A DNA stretch of 64,000 nucleotides from Devosia sp. (GTDB taxonomy: Bacteria > Pseudomonadota > Alphaproteobacteria > Rhizobiales > Devosiaceae). The stretch lies in assembly GCF_025809055.1 (NCBI RefSeq), contig NZ_CP075529.1, positions 2,467,501 to 2,531,500 on the forward strand, in the 5' to 3' direction. The first letter of the stretch is position 1; the number at the start of each line of letters is the position of its first letter. The notes under the pieces were generated by a model. It searched no databases. It was not told the DNA's origin and saw nothing but the letters and a program-made list of their open reading frames with translations. Below are positions 6,823 through 15,269 of the stretch, in pieces. Both the position numbers and the translations under genes were made by a program.

Positions 6823-8409
6823 TTATTTCTTCTTGCCCAGGCCGGGAAGGCCAGGGAAACGGGGAGCACCACCGAGGCCGGGCAGAGCCGGTCCGCCGGA
6901 GGATTTCAAAAGCGCGTTGACGTCGGTGGGCAGGGCCTTTTGCGCCGGCGGCAGGTCGGCCGAGGGCAGGCCCTTGAGCTGGGCCGGATCGATCCCAGCC
7001 TGGCGGGCCATCTGTTCGAGCTGCTTGGGGTCCATCTTGGACAGATCCGGCATGCCGCCGAGCATCCCGCCCATCTTGCCGCCGAACATGCCGCCAAGAG
7101 CACCCATGCCGCCCTTGCCGACCTTCTTCATCATGTCGGCCATCTGGCGGTGCTGCTTGGCGAGCTTGTTGATCTCGGACACTTCAACACCCGCGCCGGC
7201 GGCGATGCGCTTGCGGCGGCTGGCATTGAGCAGGTCCGGATTGGCCCGCTCCTTGCGGGTCATCGAATTGATGATGGCAACCTGCCGGTCGAACACCTTC
7301 TCGTCGATATTGGCCCCGGCCATGGCCTTCTTGATCTGGCCGGCACCCGGAAGCAGGCCCATCAGCCCGCCCATGCCGCCCATCTTCTTCATCTGGATGA
7401 GCTGGGCGCGCAGGTCCTCGAAGTCGAAGGAGCCTTTCTTCAGCTTCTTGGCCATCTTGGCCGCGTCTTCGGCCGAGACGTGTTCCGCAGCCTTTTCCAC
7501 GAGGCTGACAATGTCGCCCATGCCCAGGATGCGGTCGGCAATGCGCGCGGGATGGAAATCCTCGAGCGCATCCATCTTTTCGCCGACACCGATCAGCTTG
7601 ATCGGCTTGCCGGTAGCCGCGCGCATGGAGAGGGCGGCGCCACCGCGGCCGTCGCCATCGACGCGGGTCATGACGATGCCGGTCACGTCCAGCCGTCCGT
7701 CGAAGGAGCGGGCGACATTGATCGCGTCCTGTCCGGTCAGCGCATCGACCACGAGCAGGATTTCGTGTGGGCGGGCGATGTCCTTGATGCTGACGGTTTC
7801 GGCCATCAGCTCTTCATCGATATGGGTGCGACCGGCCGTATCGAGGATCAGCACGTCATAGCCGCCCAGCCGCCCCTCGCGCTCGGCGCGGCGGGCGATC
7901 TCGACCGGGGTCTCGGTGGTGACGATGGGGAGTGTATCGACGCCCACCTGTTCGCCCAGTACCCGCAACTGCTCCATGGCCGCCGGGCGGCGGGTATCGA
8001 GCGAGGCGAGCAGGACCTTCTTCTTCTGCCGGTCCTTCAGGCGCTTGGCGATCTTGGCCGTGGTCGTGGTCTTGCCCGACCCCTGCAGACCCACCATCAG
8101 CAGCGTCACCGGCGAAGGGGCATTGAGGTCGATGGTGACGGCGTCGGACCCGAGCACCTGGACCAGCTCGTCATTGACGATCTTGACCACCTGCTGGCCC
8201 GGGGTCACCGAACGGGTAACCTCGGCACCCACGGCACGCTCGCGCACCTGTTCGACAAAGGCGCGAACGACTTCGAGCGAGACGTCGGCCTCGATCAGGG
8301 CGCGGCGGATTTCACGCATGGCCGCGTCGACATCGGCAGCGTTGAGCGCGCCGCGTCCGCGAAGACCATCGAAAATTTTGCCAAGCCGGTCTGAGAGGCT
8401 CTCGAACAT
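6823..8409 (-). CDS. ffh: signal recognition particle protein Ffh
   Basis: Ffh is the SRP54 GTPase that binds signal peptides of nascent membrane proteins and docks with FtsY. The 528-aa protein has the N domain, the G domain with P-loop GLQGSGKT at 107-114, DTAGR and TRVDGDGRGG motifs, and a methionine-rich M domain with the ITRKERANPDLLNASRRKRIA-type RNA-binding region. The tail is unusually rich in Gly and Met (KGGMGALGGMFGGKMGG) and longer than in E. coli. It is upstream of rpsP in the same transcript. The 291-bp spacer beyond its start (8410-8700) holds its promoter region and no other gene that I can see. ftsY lies 7 kb away in this window. Confidence 0.98.
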   Translation of the reverse strand: MFESLSDRLGKIFDGLRGRGALNAADVDAAMREIRRALIEADVSLEVVRAFVEQVRERAVGAEVTRSVTPGQQVVKIVNDELVQVLGSDAVTIDLNAPSPVTLLMVGLQGSGKTTTTAKIAKRLKDRQKKKVLLASLDTRRPAAMEQLRVLGEQVGVDTLPIVTTETPVEIARRAEREGRLGGYDVLILDTAGRTHIDEELMAETVSIKDIARPHEILLVVDALTGQDAINVARSFDGRLDVTGIVMTRVDGDGRGGAALSMRAATGKPIKLIGVGEKMDALEDFHPARIADRILGMGDIVSLVEKAAEHVSAEDAAKMAKKLKKGSFDFEDLRAQLIQMKKMGGMGGLMGLLPGAGQIKKAMAGANIDEKVFDRQVAIINSMTRKERANPDLLNASRRKRIAAGAGVEVSEINKLAKQHRQMADMMKKVGKGGMGALGGMFGGKMGGMLGGMPDLSKMDPKQLEQMARQAGIDPAQLKGLPSADLPPAQKALPTDVNALLKSSGGPALPGLGGAPRFPGLPGLGKKK

Positions 8410-8700
8410 ATTCTATCCTTTCGCTCACGGGCCGTGCCGCTGCGCCGCCGACGCGCTAAAACCGCGCTGGCGGCTTCGCTGGCCCTCCGCGGGGCGGCGA
8501 ACTATCGCCGTGGTCCTCGCTTCGCTCGTCCAGTGAGCCATATGGTATCCACCGGGCCAAATGCAAAACCCACCCGCGGGCGCAACGCGCTGGCGGATGT
8601 TGGCCTCCGGGATCGTGAAACCCTTTTTGGGGTCCCGGTCGGCTGGTCAGGAGCAAAGGCCTGATGAACGGGCTGGCTTTAGGTCAAAGCGGCCGGGGAG

Positions 8701-9138
8701 TCAAGGAAGGCCGGCAATATCCCGCGCCATAACGGGTGCCTGCTCGTCGATGCACAAAAGACCACCCGGCCCAAGCACCGCCCTGATGTGCGCCATTGCC
8801 TGCGTCTCCAGCTCCGGATGCCGGCCGTCCAGCGCCCCGACCCGCATCGCCAAGACCAGATCGAACGGCCCTTCGCCGGGCAAGGCGACAAATTGCTCGA
8901 TCGCACATTGCCGGAAGGCCAGCCGCCCTGTGGCCAGTTCTGTGGCCGATCCGGCTCTGGCCTGGGCAATGGCCTTGGCCGAGCGATCGATGGCGAGGAT
9001 GCGCCCACTGGTCAGCAATCGCGCCACTGCCCTTGCGGCCACGCCCGGACCACAGCCGATCTCGAGCACGACCATGTCCGGGCGCAAGGGCAGCGCTGCG
9101 ATGGCCCTGGCTATGCGTGGTGAAACCGTATCGTTCAT
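8701..9138 (-). CDS. class I SAM-dependent methyltransferase
   Basis: A 145-aa minimal Rossmann methyltransferase. Motif I is LEIGCGPG (25-32), an acidic residue closes strand 2 (Asp51, ILAIDRS), motif II/IV is PFDLVLAMRVG at about 91-101, and the late GPGGLLCIDE strand follows. No substrate-specific insertions are seen, so the substrate is unknown; it has no CheR features despite lying next to a chemoreceptor. ATG 9138 is chosen because the conserved region begins there. It starts 56 nt after the chemoreceptor gene on the same strand, so the two are probably co-transcribed. Confidence 0.85.
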   Translation of the reverse strand: MNDTVSPRIARAIAALPLRPDMVVLEIGCGPGVAARAVARLLTSGRILAIDRSAKAIAQARAGSATELATGRLAFRQCAIEQFVALPGEGPFDLVLAMRVGALDGRHPELETQAMAHIRAVLGPGGLLCIDEQAPVMARDIAGLP

Positions 9139-9194
9139 GCCCGCACCATCGCGCGCCCTGCTGTCAGCCCCTGGCAGCAAGATTTGCGCAATCG

Positions 9195-10622
9195 TCAGAC
9201 CTTGAAGGCCACCCGGACTCCACCCCAGTGGCGGCCCCTGACCACGATGGGCGCCGAGCAGTCCTTCATCAGGGCGAATTGCCCGCCGCCCATGTCGCGG
9301 CGATAGGTCTGCAGCAGAAACGGTTGCGTCGAGCGCCCCGCGGCCAGCCCGGTGCGATCGTTGAACATGCGCCGGTTGCGGCAATTGGCGGCGTTCCACA
9401 CCGGGTCGCTGCCCTGTTTCTGGGAATAGACCTTGTTGTGGGTCGGCAGATAGCCGTTGCGATCCACCGCCGCGCAGAAGGCAATGCGGCTGTCAAAGCC
9501 CAGCACCGGCTCCTGGATGGCCGGCAGAACCCGATCGGTGAAGGCGGTGAACCGGGTGACAACCTGCTTGGGATCGCTGCCCGGCACGTCGCAATAAGCC
9601 TCGTCGAACAGGTCCGAAAGGGTGATTTCGCCACGACCAAGCGCCGCCTCGAACGCGTCTGCGATTTCATCGGCCTTGGCGCGTGCCAGCTTGATGAAGG
9701 GCGCGTCGGCAGTCTCTACGCCGGCCTCCACCAGATAGAGCATGAACTCTTCGGAAATCGACAGAATGGACTGGGTGCGCTGTTCGGCCCGGCCCAGATG
9801 TCCCCGGCCGGTTTCGACCCCCTCGGCCAGAGCCGAAAGTTCGGCCTGCATGGATTCAAATCCGGCGATCGACTGCTCCACCGGCTGCACCATGGTGTCG
9901 ATATCGCCCATCAGCCGGCCCACCGAATCGACGAGGTTCTCGAGCGTGGCGGTGGCCTGTTCGGCGGCGCTGGCTTCGGCCATGGCCAGTTGTGCCGCTT
10001 CGGCATTGCCCTGTGCCTTCTGCCGCAACTGCCCCAGCGCCTCGGTCAGGTCGCCGAGATGGGCCACGGTCTGCCCGGAAAAATCCTGGATCTGATCGGC
10101 CAGGCTCTTGACCGCATTGGCGATGATGGCAAAGCCCCGGCCCGCGTCTCCCGCGCGCGCCGCTTCCACCGAGGCATTGAGCGCCAGTAGCTTGGTTTCG
10201 CGGGCAATCTGGGCGATGGCGGCACTGGCGCGCTCGACCCCGGCCACGGTGCCCGAAACATTGCCCAGTGTCGCCTCGACCGTCATCGCTCCTTCCGAAA
10301 GCGCGGCCATGGTGCGCGTGGTGCGGGTCACCACGTCCGAGATCGTGGTGGCGCTCTGGTCGAGAACGACCCGCACGTCGCCCGCCGCCTGGCGTGCCTC
10401 TCCCATGGAGCGGCCCAGCCGCGACGTCGTGGCGTTGAGCGCCGCTGCCGCCTCGAGGGCTGCATCGGCCTGCAGGGCCTGCTGCTGGCTGATCGCCGAC
10501 AGGTCGGTGACGAGGCCCGCAATATCGGCGATTTCGACGCCAAGACGGCCGGCCCGATCCCCGATTCCGGTTTCGCCTTGCCGGCGCCTCTCGCCCTCGG
10601 CGCGCAGATTTTCGGCCGGCAT
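9195..10622 (-). CDS. cytosolic methyl-accepting chemotaxis protein
   Basis: A 475-aa chemoreceptor with no transmembrane segment. Residues 30-300 are long heptad-type helices containing the signalling hairpin (about 136-177, RETKLLALNASVEAARAGD and FAIIANAVKSLADQ). That hairpin is the site that docks CheA and CheW in the family. After about residue 330 comes a globular domain with the conserved run NRRMFNDRTGLAAGR and ending VRGRHWGGVRVAF. I recall this unit as a C-terminal sensor on soluble alphaproteobacterial receptors; its ligand is unknown. ATG 10622 is chosen because GGAGG lies 5 nt upstream; ATG 10634 is possible. No che genes are nearby. It probably heads an operon with the methyltransferase. 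Confidence 0.87.
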   Translation of the reverse strand: MPAENLRAEGERRRQGETGIGDRAGRLGVEIADIAGLVTDLSAISQQQALQADAALEAAAALNATTSRLGRSMGEARQAAGDVRVVLDQSATTISDVVTRTTRTMAALSEGAMTVEATLGNVSGTVAGVERASAAIAQIARETKLLALNASVEAARAGDAGRGFAIIANAVKSLADQIQDFSGQTVAHLGDLTEALGQLRQKAQGNAEAAQLAMAEASAAEQATATLENLVDSVGRLMGDIDTMVQPVEQSIAGFESMQAELSALAEGVETGRGHLGRAEQRTQSILSISEEFMLYLVEAGVETADAPFIKLARAKADEIADAFEAALGRGEITLSDLFDEAYCDVPGSDPKQVVTRFTAFTDRVLPAIQEPVLGFDSRIAFCAAVDRNGYLPTHNKVYSQKQGSDPVWNAANCRNRRMFNDRTGLAAGRSTQPFLLQTYRRDMGGGQFALMKDCSAPIVVRGRHWGGVRVAFKV

Positions 10623-10703
10623 GATCCCCTCCATCGTGTCAGCTCCGACACGATACGGGGCGATGTGGTAAGAAAGGATTAACCTTGATTGCGACGAGGC
10701 GGC

Positions 10704-11900
10704 TCAGTGCCCGTGGTGAACGAGCCCCATCAGCCGCGTGCGCAGGCCGGGCGGCAACCGCATGGCGACCGACTTGAGCAGGGGCCGCAGCCGTACGTCC
10801 CAGAGGCCCACCAGCAGGCGCCCCCTCAGGGTCAGGGGCAGGACATGGTCCCGCACCGGCACTGTCAGTGTCGCCCAGGTCAACTTGTAGGGCATGGCGG
10901 GCACGCCAAGGTCACAGCCTTGCACGCCCCGTTCCTGCACCGCTGCGATCACCTCGCCCAGATGCAGCTTGCCCGGGCTTTCCTCGGCAATGGCAAAGTC
11001 GCGGCTGGCGACATAGGCATAGTACTGGCCGCCATGCACGAACCCCCATTGCTCGGCGATCGGCTGATCGCCATGGGTGAGGCTGAAGGCCAAAAGGCTC
11101 AATCCCTCCCGGCCCGGCAGGCTGGCGCAGAAATCGGCAAAGCCGCCGTCGCGAAAGGCGCGCGAGGTCAGACCCTGTTGCTTGAGCCGCCCGGCCCGCC
11201 CGGCCAGCGTCCGGCCGATTATCGCGCCTTGGTCCGCTGCCGTCTCCGCCACCAGATGATGCACCGCGCCATCGCGTTCCAGCCGGTTTCGGGCATTGCG
11301 CATGTTCTTGCGCGTCTTGGCCTTGATGGTATGAAAATACGCCGCGAAATCGGCAAAGCCGGAGAGATCGACAAAGGGCGCGCCCTGTTCCTCGCCGGTC
11401 ACGACGCGTTCGGGCGGCAGTGCCACCGAGAGGCTCGATCCGTCCCGCACTTTGAAAAAGCTCAGCGTGTCGGCCGGCACTGCGGCCGAAAGCGCCGCCA
11501 CCATCTGCTCAAGCACCAGTGGGCCATCCGTACCGGGGCGGATCAGAAGGTCCGAATATTGGGCAAAGGCATGGCCCAGTGGCACCAGCACGCGCCGCAT
11601 GCCGGTACTAACCCGTTCGAGCGGCAGCAGCGCCACGAGGTCGGTGCCCTGCCAGGCGGTGGCGATGACCGGGTCGAAATTGGTATTGCCGCGGCCGGCC
11701 TCGAAATCGAAAATCGCCGAGGCCCAGCCGGGAGACTGGAACAGGCCCGCCTGCCCATCGGCGGCTTCCAAATCCTGCCACTGGGGCAGCAGCGCCGCCA
11801 TGTCGCCCCTCTCGCGCACCAGACGAACGCTGCCTGCCTCCACGGCACGGGGCCGGGAGGGGTTCAACACGCCGCCAGCAAGCGTCAGGGCATCAGCCAT
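10704..11900 (-). CDS. FemAB/CelD-type GNAT acyltransferase
   Basis: A 398-aa protein of the GNAT-fold family annotated as CelD/BcsL or Acetyltransf_6. The recognisable section is at about 195-330. It includes the basic helix TIKAKTRKNMRNARNRL and the acceptor-domain strands around QPIAEQWGFVHGGQYYAYVASRD, where an acyl or aminoacyl donor binds in the family. Members are linked to exopolysaccharide or cell-envelope decoration, but the substrate here is unknown. ATG 11900 gives the conserved start, only 2 nt after the cupin-like gene, so translational coupling is likely. This linkage suggests a joint function for the two proteins. Confidence 0.8.
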   Translation of the reverse strand: MADALTLAGGVLNPSRPRAVEAGSVRLVRERGDMAALLPQWQDLEAADGQAGLFQSPGWASAIFDFEAGRGNTNFDPVIATAWQGTDLVALLPLERVSTGMRRVLVPLGHAFAQYSDLLIRPGTDGPLVLEQMVAALSAAVPADTLSFFKVRDGSSLSVALPPERVVTGEEQGAPFVDLSGFADFAAYFHTIKAKTRKNMRNARNRLERDGAVHHLVAETAADQGAIIGRTLAGRAGRLKQQGLTSRAFRDGGFADFCASLPGREGLSLLAFSLTHGDQPIAEQWGFVHGGQYYAYVASRDFAIAEESPGKLHLGEVIAAVQERGVQGCDLGVPAMPYKLTWATLTVPVRDHVLPLTLRGRLLVGLWDVRLRPLLKSVAMRLPPGLRTRLMGLVHHGH

Positions 11901-11902
11901 GC

Positions 11903-12862
11903 CTATTTCTCGAACGTGGTCGCCGCTATGTCCCGCACGCCTTCGGGCGCAGCCGGATCGACCTCGAAGTCGACCGTGTAGAGCTTTTTCTTTTGCGGGT
12001 TGAGCGGGCTGAATTTGACGGCGCCGGCAATGGCCAGCTTGCTGAGATAGCTGAGACCGCTCACCTGCTGGCTGAGCTTTTTCATGCCCAGCTTGGAGCG
12101 CAGGATGCCATTGGCGTAGTTGACCGCATAATGCTTGCGCAATTCGTCCGTCCAATGCTCGGTGGTGAAGCTGACATTGAGCATGCCGTGATTGACCACG
12201 CGATGCGGGCCATTGAGCGGCCAGTGCAGCATCTGCCCGGCTTCGAGGTCATAGACCTGGGCGAAATCATCGAACCATGGCTCGAAGGGCATGTCGGTTT
12301 CGCGCAACTGGCCCAGGATCAGCTTTTCCAGCGCCGGCTGGGAAATGAACGGCGCCTGCGCCGGATAGACATAGACCTTCTTGGTGCCGCGCACCTGCCA
12401 GAGGCTCTGCCCTGGTACGTCGGAATGGTATTTCACCGAGACATTGGGCGACGAGATCAGGATGGTGAGGTTGCGCTTGTAGCTGGCAAAGCCGGGCACA
12501 CGCTCTTCGAATTCGGCATAGAGACTGTCGAGCAGCTGGCCATAGGCCGGATTGGTCTTGGCCGGGGCCGTCAGGTTGACCCAGATATTGCCATTGCGCA
12601 CTACATCGATGACGTCGCGGCCGGACAGGCCGCGGATCTGGCCCTCACGGCGCTTCGGCGGATTGCCCGGCGTCTTCTGGGAGTAATTGACGTGATAGGC
12701 CTCGCGCGGCGAGCGGTCGATCAGGTCGGCAAGGGCTTCATCCGAGAAGAGCTCGGAACTGGCCAGGGCGTGGTGGAGGCGCAAGGACTGATTGCCCCAG
12801 AGCTTGGGGTAATGTTCCTGCCAGTCGGTGATGATCTGGTCGGTAACGAACGGCATGTTCAT
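11903..12862 (-). CDS. JmjC-like cupin (Cupin_8) protein
   Basis: A 319-aa protein with a double-stranded beta-helix core. His146-Ser-Asp148 (KYHSDVPGQSLWQV) and a distal histidine (His220 in NGPHRVVNHG, or His213) form the facial triad of Fe(II)/2-oxoglutarate oxygenases. The KKVYVYP strand between them is typical of Cupin_8/JmjC hydroxylases. Such enzymes hydroxylate proteins, small molecules or tRNA; the substrate here is not predictable. ATG 12862 is preferred because CGGGAG lies about 9 nt upstream; ATG 12856 and an upstream in-frame start at 12883 are alternatives. It is the first gene of a tight pair with the FemAB-like gene and diverges from dapF across 257 bp. Confidence 0.8.
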   Translation of the reverse strand: MNMPFVTDQIITDWQEHYPKLWGNQSLRLHHALASSELFSDEALADLIDRSPREAYHVNYSQKTPGNPPKRREGQIRGLSGRDVIDVVRNGNIWVNLTAPAKTNPAYGQLLDSLYAEFEERVPGFASYKRNLTILISSPNVSVKYHSDVPGQSLWQVRGTKKVYVYPAQAPFISQPALEKLILGQLRETDMPFEPWFDDFAQVYDLEAGQMLHWPLNGPHRVVNHGMLNVSFTTEHWTDELRKHYAVNYANGILRSKLGMKKLSQQVSGLSYLSKLAIAGAVKFSPLNPQKKKLYTVDFEVDPAAPEGVRDIAATTFEK

Positions 12863-13119
12863 GGTGCAGACTCCCGATGCCACGCTGGATGCTGGTTTCT
12901 CAATTTCAACCCTAGACCAATCCTGTCCAGGTGCACGCGAAAGCTCGGCGACTGGTTAAGCGCCGATGCAGTTCAACTAGTTAAGGCCAAAAGAAAATCC
13001 GACCGACTTTGCAGACTGGCCGCGCCCGGCCGGGGCGCATGGGCTGGCAATTGCGGCCCATATCCGCCATATAGGACATAGACCCTGCAGCGGGCAGGTC
13101 CTCGCTTGGAACTTGCGCA

Positions 13120-13992
13120 TTGAGCGACATCCCCTTTTACAAGATGAACGGGCTGGGCAACCAGATCATCGTTGCCGACATGCGCGGCTCCAAGGCGCAT
13201 GTCACCCCGGCCGCCGCCGTCGCCATCAATGCGCGGCCCGAAACCCGTTTCGACCAGATCATGGCGATCCACGATCCCCGCACGCCCGGCACCGCCAACT
13301 ATATCGAGATCATCAATTCCGACGGCTCGCTCGCCCAGGCCTGCGGCAATGGCATGCGCTGCGTGGTGCAATGGCTGTCGGGTGAACAGGGCCGTCAGCG
13401 CTTCACCTTCGAAACCCTGGCCGGCATCCTGTTCGGCGAGGAGGCCGCGGACGGCCAGATTACGGTCGATATGGGCACGCCCAAATTCGCCTGGTACGAT
13501 ATTCCCCTTAATGAGGAATTTGCCGATACCCGCCAGGTGGAATTGCAGATCGGGCCCATCGATGCGCCGGTCCTGCATTCCCCCTCGGTCATGTCCATGG
13601 GCAATCCGCAGGCCACATTCTGGGTCAGGGACGATGTCTGGTCCTATGCGCTCGACCGCTTCGGCCCGCTGCTCGAAAACCATCCGCTGTTTCCCGAGCG
13701 CGCCAATATCTCCATCGCCGAGGTGATCAAGCCCGACCACATCATCCTGCGCACCTGGGAACGCGGCGCCGGCCTTACCCAGGCCTGCGGCACCGCCGCC
13801 TGCGCCGCCCTGGTCAATGGCGCCCGCACCCGCCGCACCGCCCGCAAGGCCACCGTCACCGTGCCCGGTGGGGACCTCGTGGTGGAATGGCTCGACAACG
13901 ACCATGTGACCCTCACCGGCCCGGCCGAATTCGAATGGCGCGGCAGGCTCGACCCGATGACCGGTGCCTGGACGCGCAGCGAGGCCGCCTGA
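13120..13992 (+). CDS. dapF: diaminopimelate epimerase
   Basis: DapF interconverts LL- and meso-diaminopimelate for lysine and peptidoglycan synthesis, using two cysteines as acid and base. Both are present: Cys75 in SLAQACGNGMRC and Cys223 in GLTQACGTAAC. The 290-aa length fits the family. Translation seems to start at TTG 13120, which gives MSDIPFYKMNGLGN; the family N-terminus (FYKMxGLGN) makes the later ATG 13144 too short. It overlaps mtaB by one base (TGATG), so translation is probably coupled, in the order dapF-mtaB-ftsY. Confidence 0.96.
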   Translation: MSDIPFYKMNGLGNQIIVADMRGSKAHVTPAAAVAINARPETRFDQIMAIHDPRTPGTANYIEIINSDGSLAQACGNGMRCVVQWLSGEQGRQRFTFETLAGILFGEEAADGQITVDMGTPKFAWYDIPLNEEFADTRQVELQIGPIDAPVLHSPSVMSMGNPQATFWVRDDVWSYALDRFGPLLENHPLFPERANISIAEVIKPDHIILRTWERGAGLTQACGTAACAALVNGARTRRTARKATVTVPGGDLVVEWLDNDHVTLTGPAEFEWRGRLDPMTGAWTRSEAA

Positions 13993-15254
13993 TGGCCGTC
14001 GAGACGCTGACGTTCGGCTGCCGCCTCAATGCCTATGAGGGCGCGGTGATGAAGGCCGAGGCCGAGAAGGCCGGGCTCGAACATGCGATCATCATCAATA
14101 CCTGCGCGGTGACGGCCGAAGCGGTGCGCCAGGCCCGGCAGGCCGTGCGCAAGGCCCGCCGCGACAATCCGGCGGCGCGCATCATCGTCACCGGCTGCGC
14201 GGCCCAGACCGAAGCGCGATCCTTCGGCGACATGGACGAGGTCGACCTGGTCATCGGCAATGCCGACAAGCTCAAGGCCGAGAGCTACCGGCCGATGGCC
14301 TTCGGCATGCCGCTCAACGACAAGGTGCAGGTCAACGATATCATGAGCGTGCGGGAAACCGCCGGCCATCTGATCGAGGGCATGGATGGACACACCCGCG
14401 CCTTCGTGCAGGTGCAGAATGGGTGCGATCATCGCTGCACCTTCTGCATCATTCCCTTCGGCCGTGGCCCCTCGCGTTCTGTGCCCATGGGCCTGGTCGT
14501 CGACCAGATCAAAAAGCTCGTCGCCAATGGCCATTCCGAAATCGTGCTGACCGGCGTCGACATCACCTCCTATGGCCCCGATCTGCCCGGCGCCCCCACC
14601 CTGGGCATGCTGACCCAGTCCATCCTCAAACACGTGCCCGACCTGCCCCGGCTGCGCATTTCGTCCATCGATTCAATCGAGGCCGACCCTGCGCTCTACG
14701 ATGCCGTCGCCGACCCCCGGCTGATGCCGCACCTGCACCTGTCGCTGCAATCGGGTGACGATCTGATCCTCAAGCGCATGAAACGACGTCACCTGCGCGC
14801 CGATGCCCTTGCCGTGGTCGAAAAACTGCGGTCGCAGCGCCCGGACATGGTCTTTGGCGCCGACATCATTGCCGGCTTTCCCACCGAAACCGAGGCAATG
14901 TTCGAAAATTCGCGCAGCTTCATTGCCGAGGCTGGCCTCACCTACATTCATGCCTTCCCCTATTCGCCCCGCCCCGGCACGCCCGCGGCGCGCATGCCGC
15001 AGGTGAACACTGGCGTGGCCCGCCAGCGCGCCGCAGCGCTGCGCAAGGCCGGTGAGGAGCAGTTCGCCAGCCTTTGCCGATCGCGCCTTGGCCGCACCGA
15101 AAGCGTGCTGATGGAGCGCAATGGCGTGGGCCGCACTGAACACTTCGTTCCCGTCCGCCTGCCTGGCAGGGCTGCGGGCGAACTGCTCGACGTGCGCATC
15201 AGTGGCACCGATCAGCGGGGTCTGGTGGGCGATGTGCTGCGCAAGGCGGCGTAA
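13992..15254 (+). CDS. mtaB: tRNA t6A37 methylthiotransferase
   Basis: MtaB is a radical-SAM enzyme that converts t6A to ms2t6A at position 37 of ANN-decoding tRNAs. The 420-aa protein has the N-terminal MTTase domain with cysteines 10, 38 and 69 for the auxiliary [4Fe-4S] cluster. It has the radical-SAM motif Cys145-x3-Cys149-x2-Cys152 (NGCDHRCTFC). The C-terminal TRAM-like end is GRTEHFVPVRLPG. ATG 13992 overlaps the dapF stop codon. ftsY follows after 15 nt. tsaD, needed to make the t6A substrate, is 4 kb further on. Confidence 0.94.
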   Translation: MAVETLTFGCRLNAYEGAVMKAEAEKAGLEHAIIINTCAVTAEAVRQARQAVRKARRDNPAARIIVTGCAAQTEARSFGDMDEVDLVIGNADKLKAESYRPMAFGMPLNDKVQVNDIMSVRETAGHLIEGMDGHTRAFVQVQNGCDHRCTFCIIPFGRGPSRSVPMGLVVDQIKKLVANGHSEIVLTGVDITSYGPDLPGAPTLGMLTQSILKHVPDLPRLRISSIDSIEADPALYDAVADPRLMPHLHLSLQSGDDLILKRMKRRHLRADALAVVEKLRSQRPDMVFGADIIAGFPTETEAMFENSRSFIAEAGLTYIHAFPYSPRPGTPAARMPQVNTGVARQRAAALRKAGEEQFASLCRSRLGRTESVLMERNGVGRTEHFVPVRLPGRAAGELLDVRISGTDQRGLVGDVLRKAA

Positions 15255-15269
15255 AGCGAAAGACAAACG

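Noticed and set aside
8701..9138. CheR-type chemoreceptor methyltransferase
   Set aside because: The protein is only 145 aa with a minimal SAM fold and none of the CheR N-terminal or beta-subdomain features.
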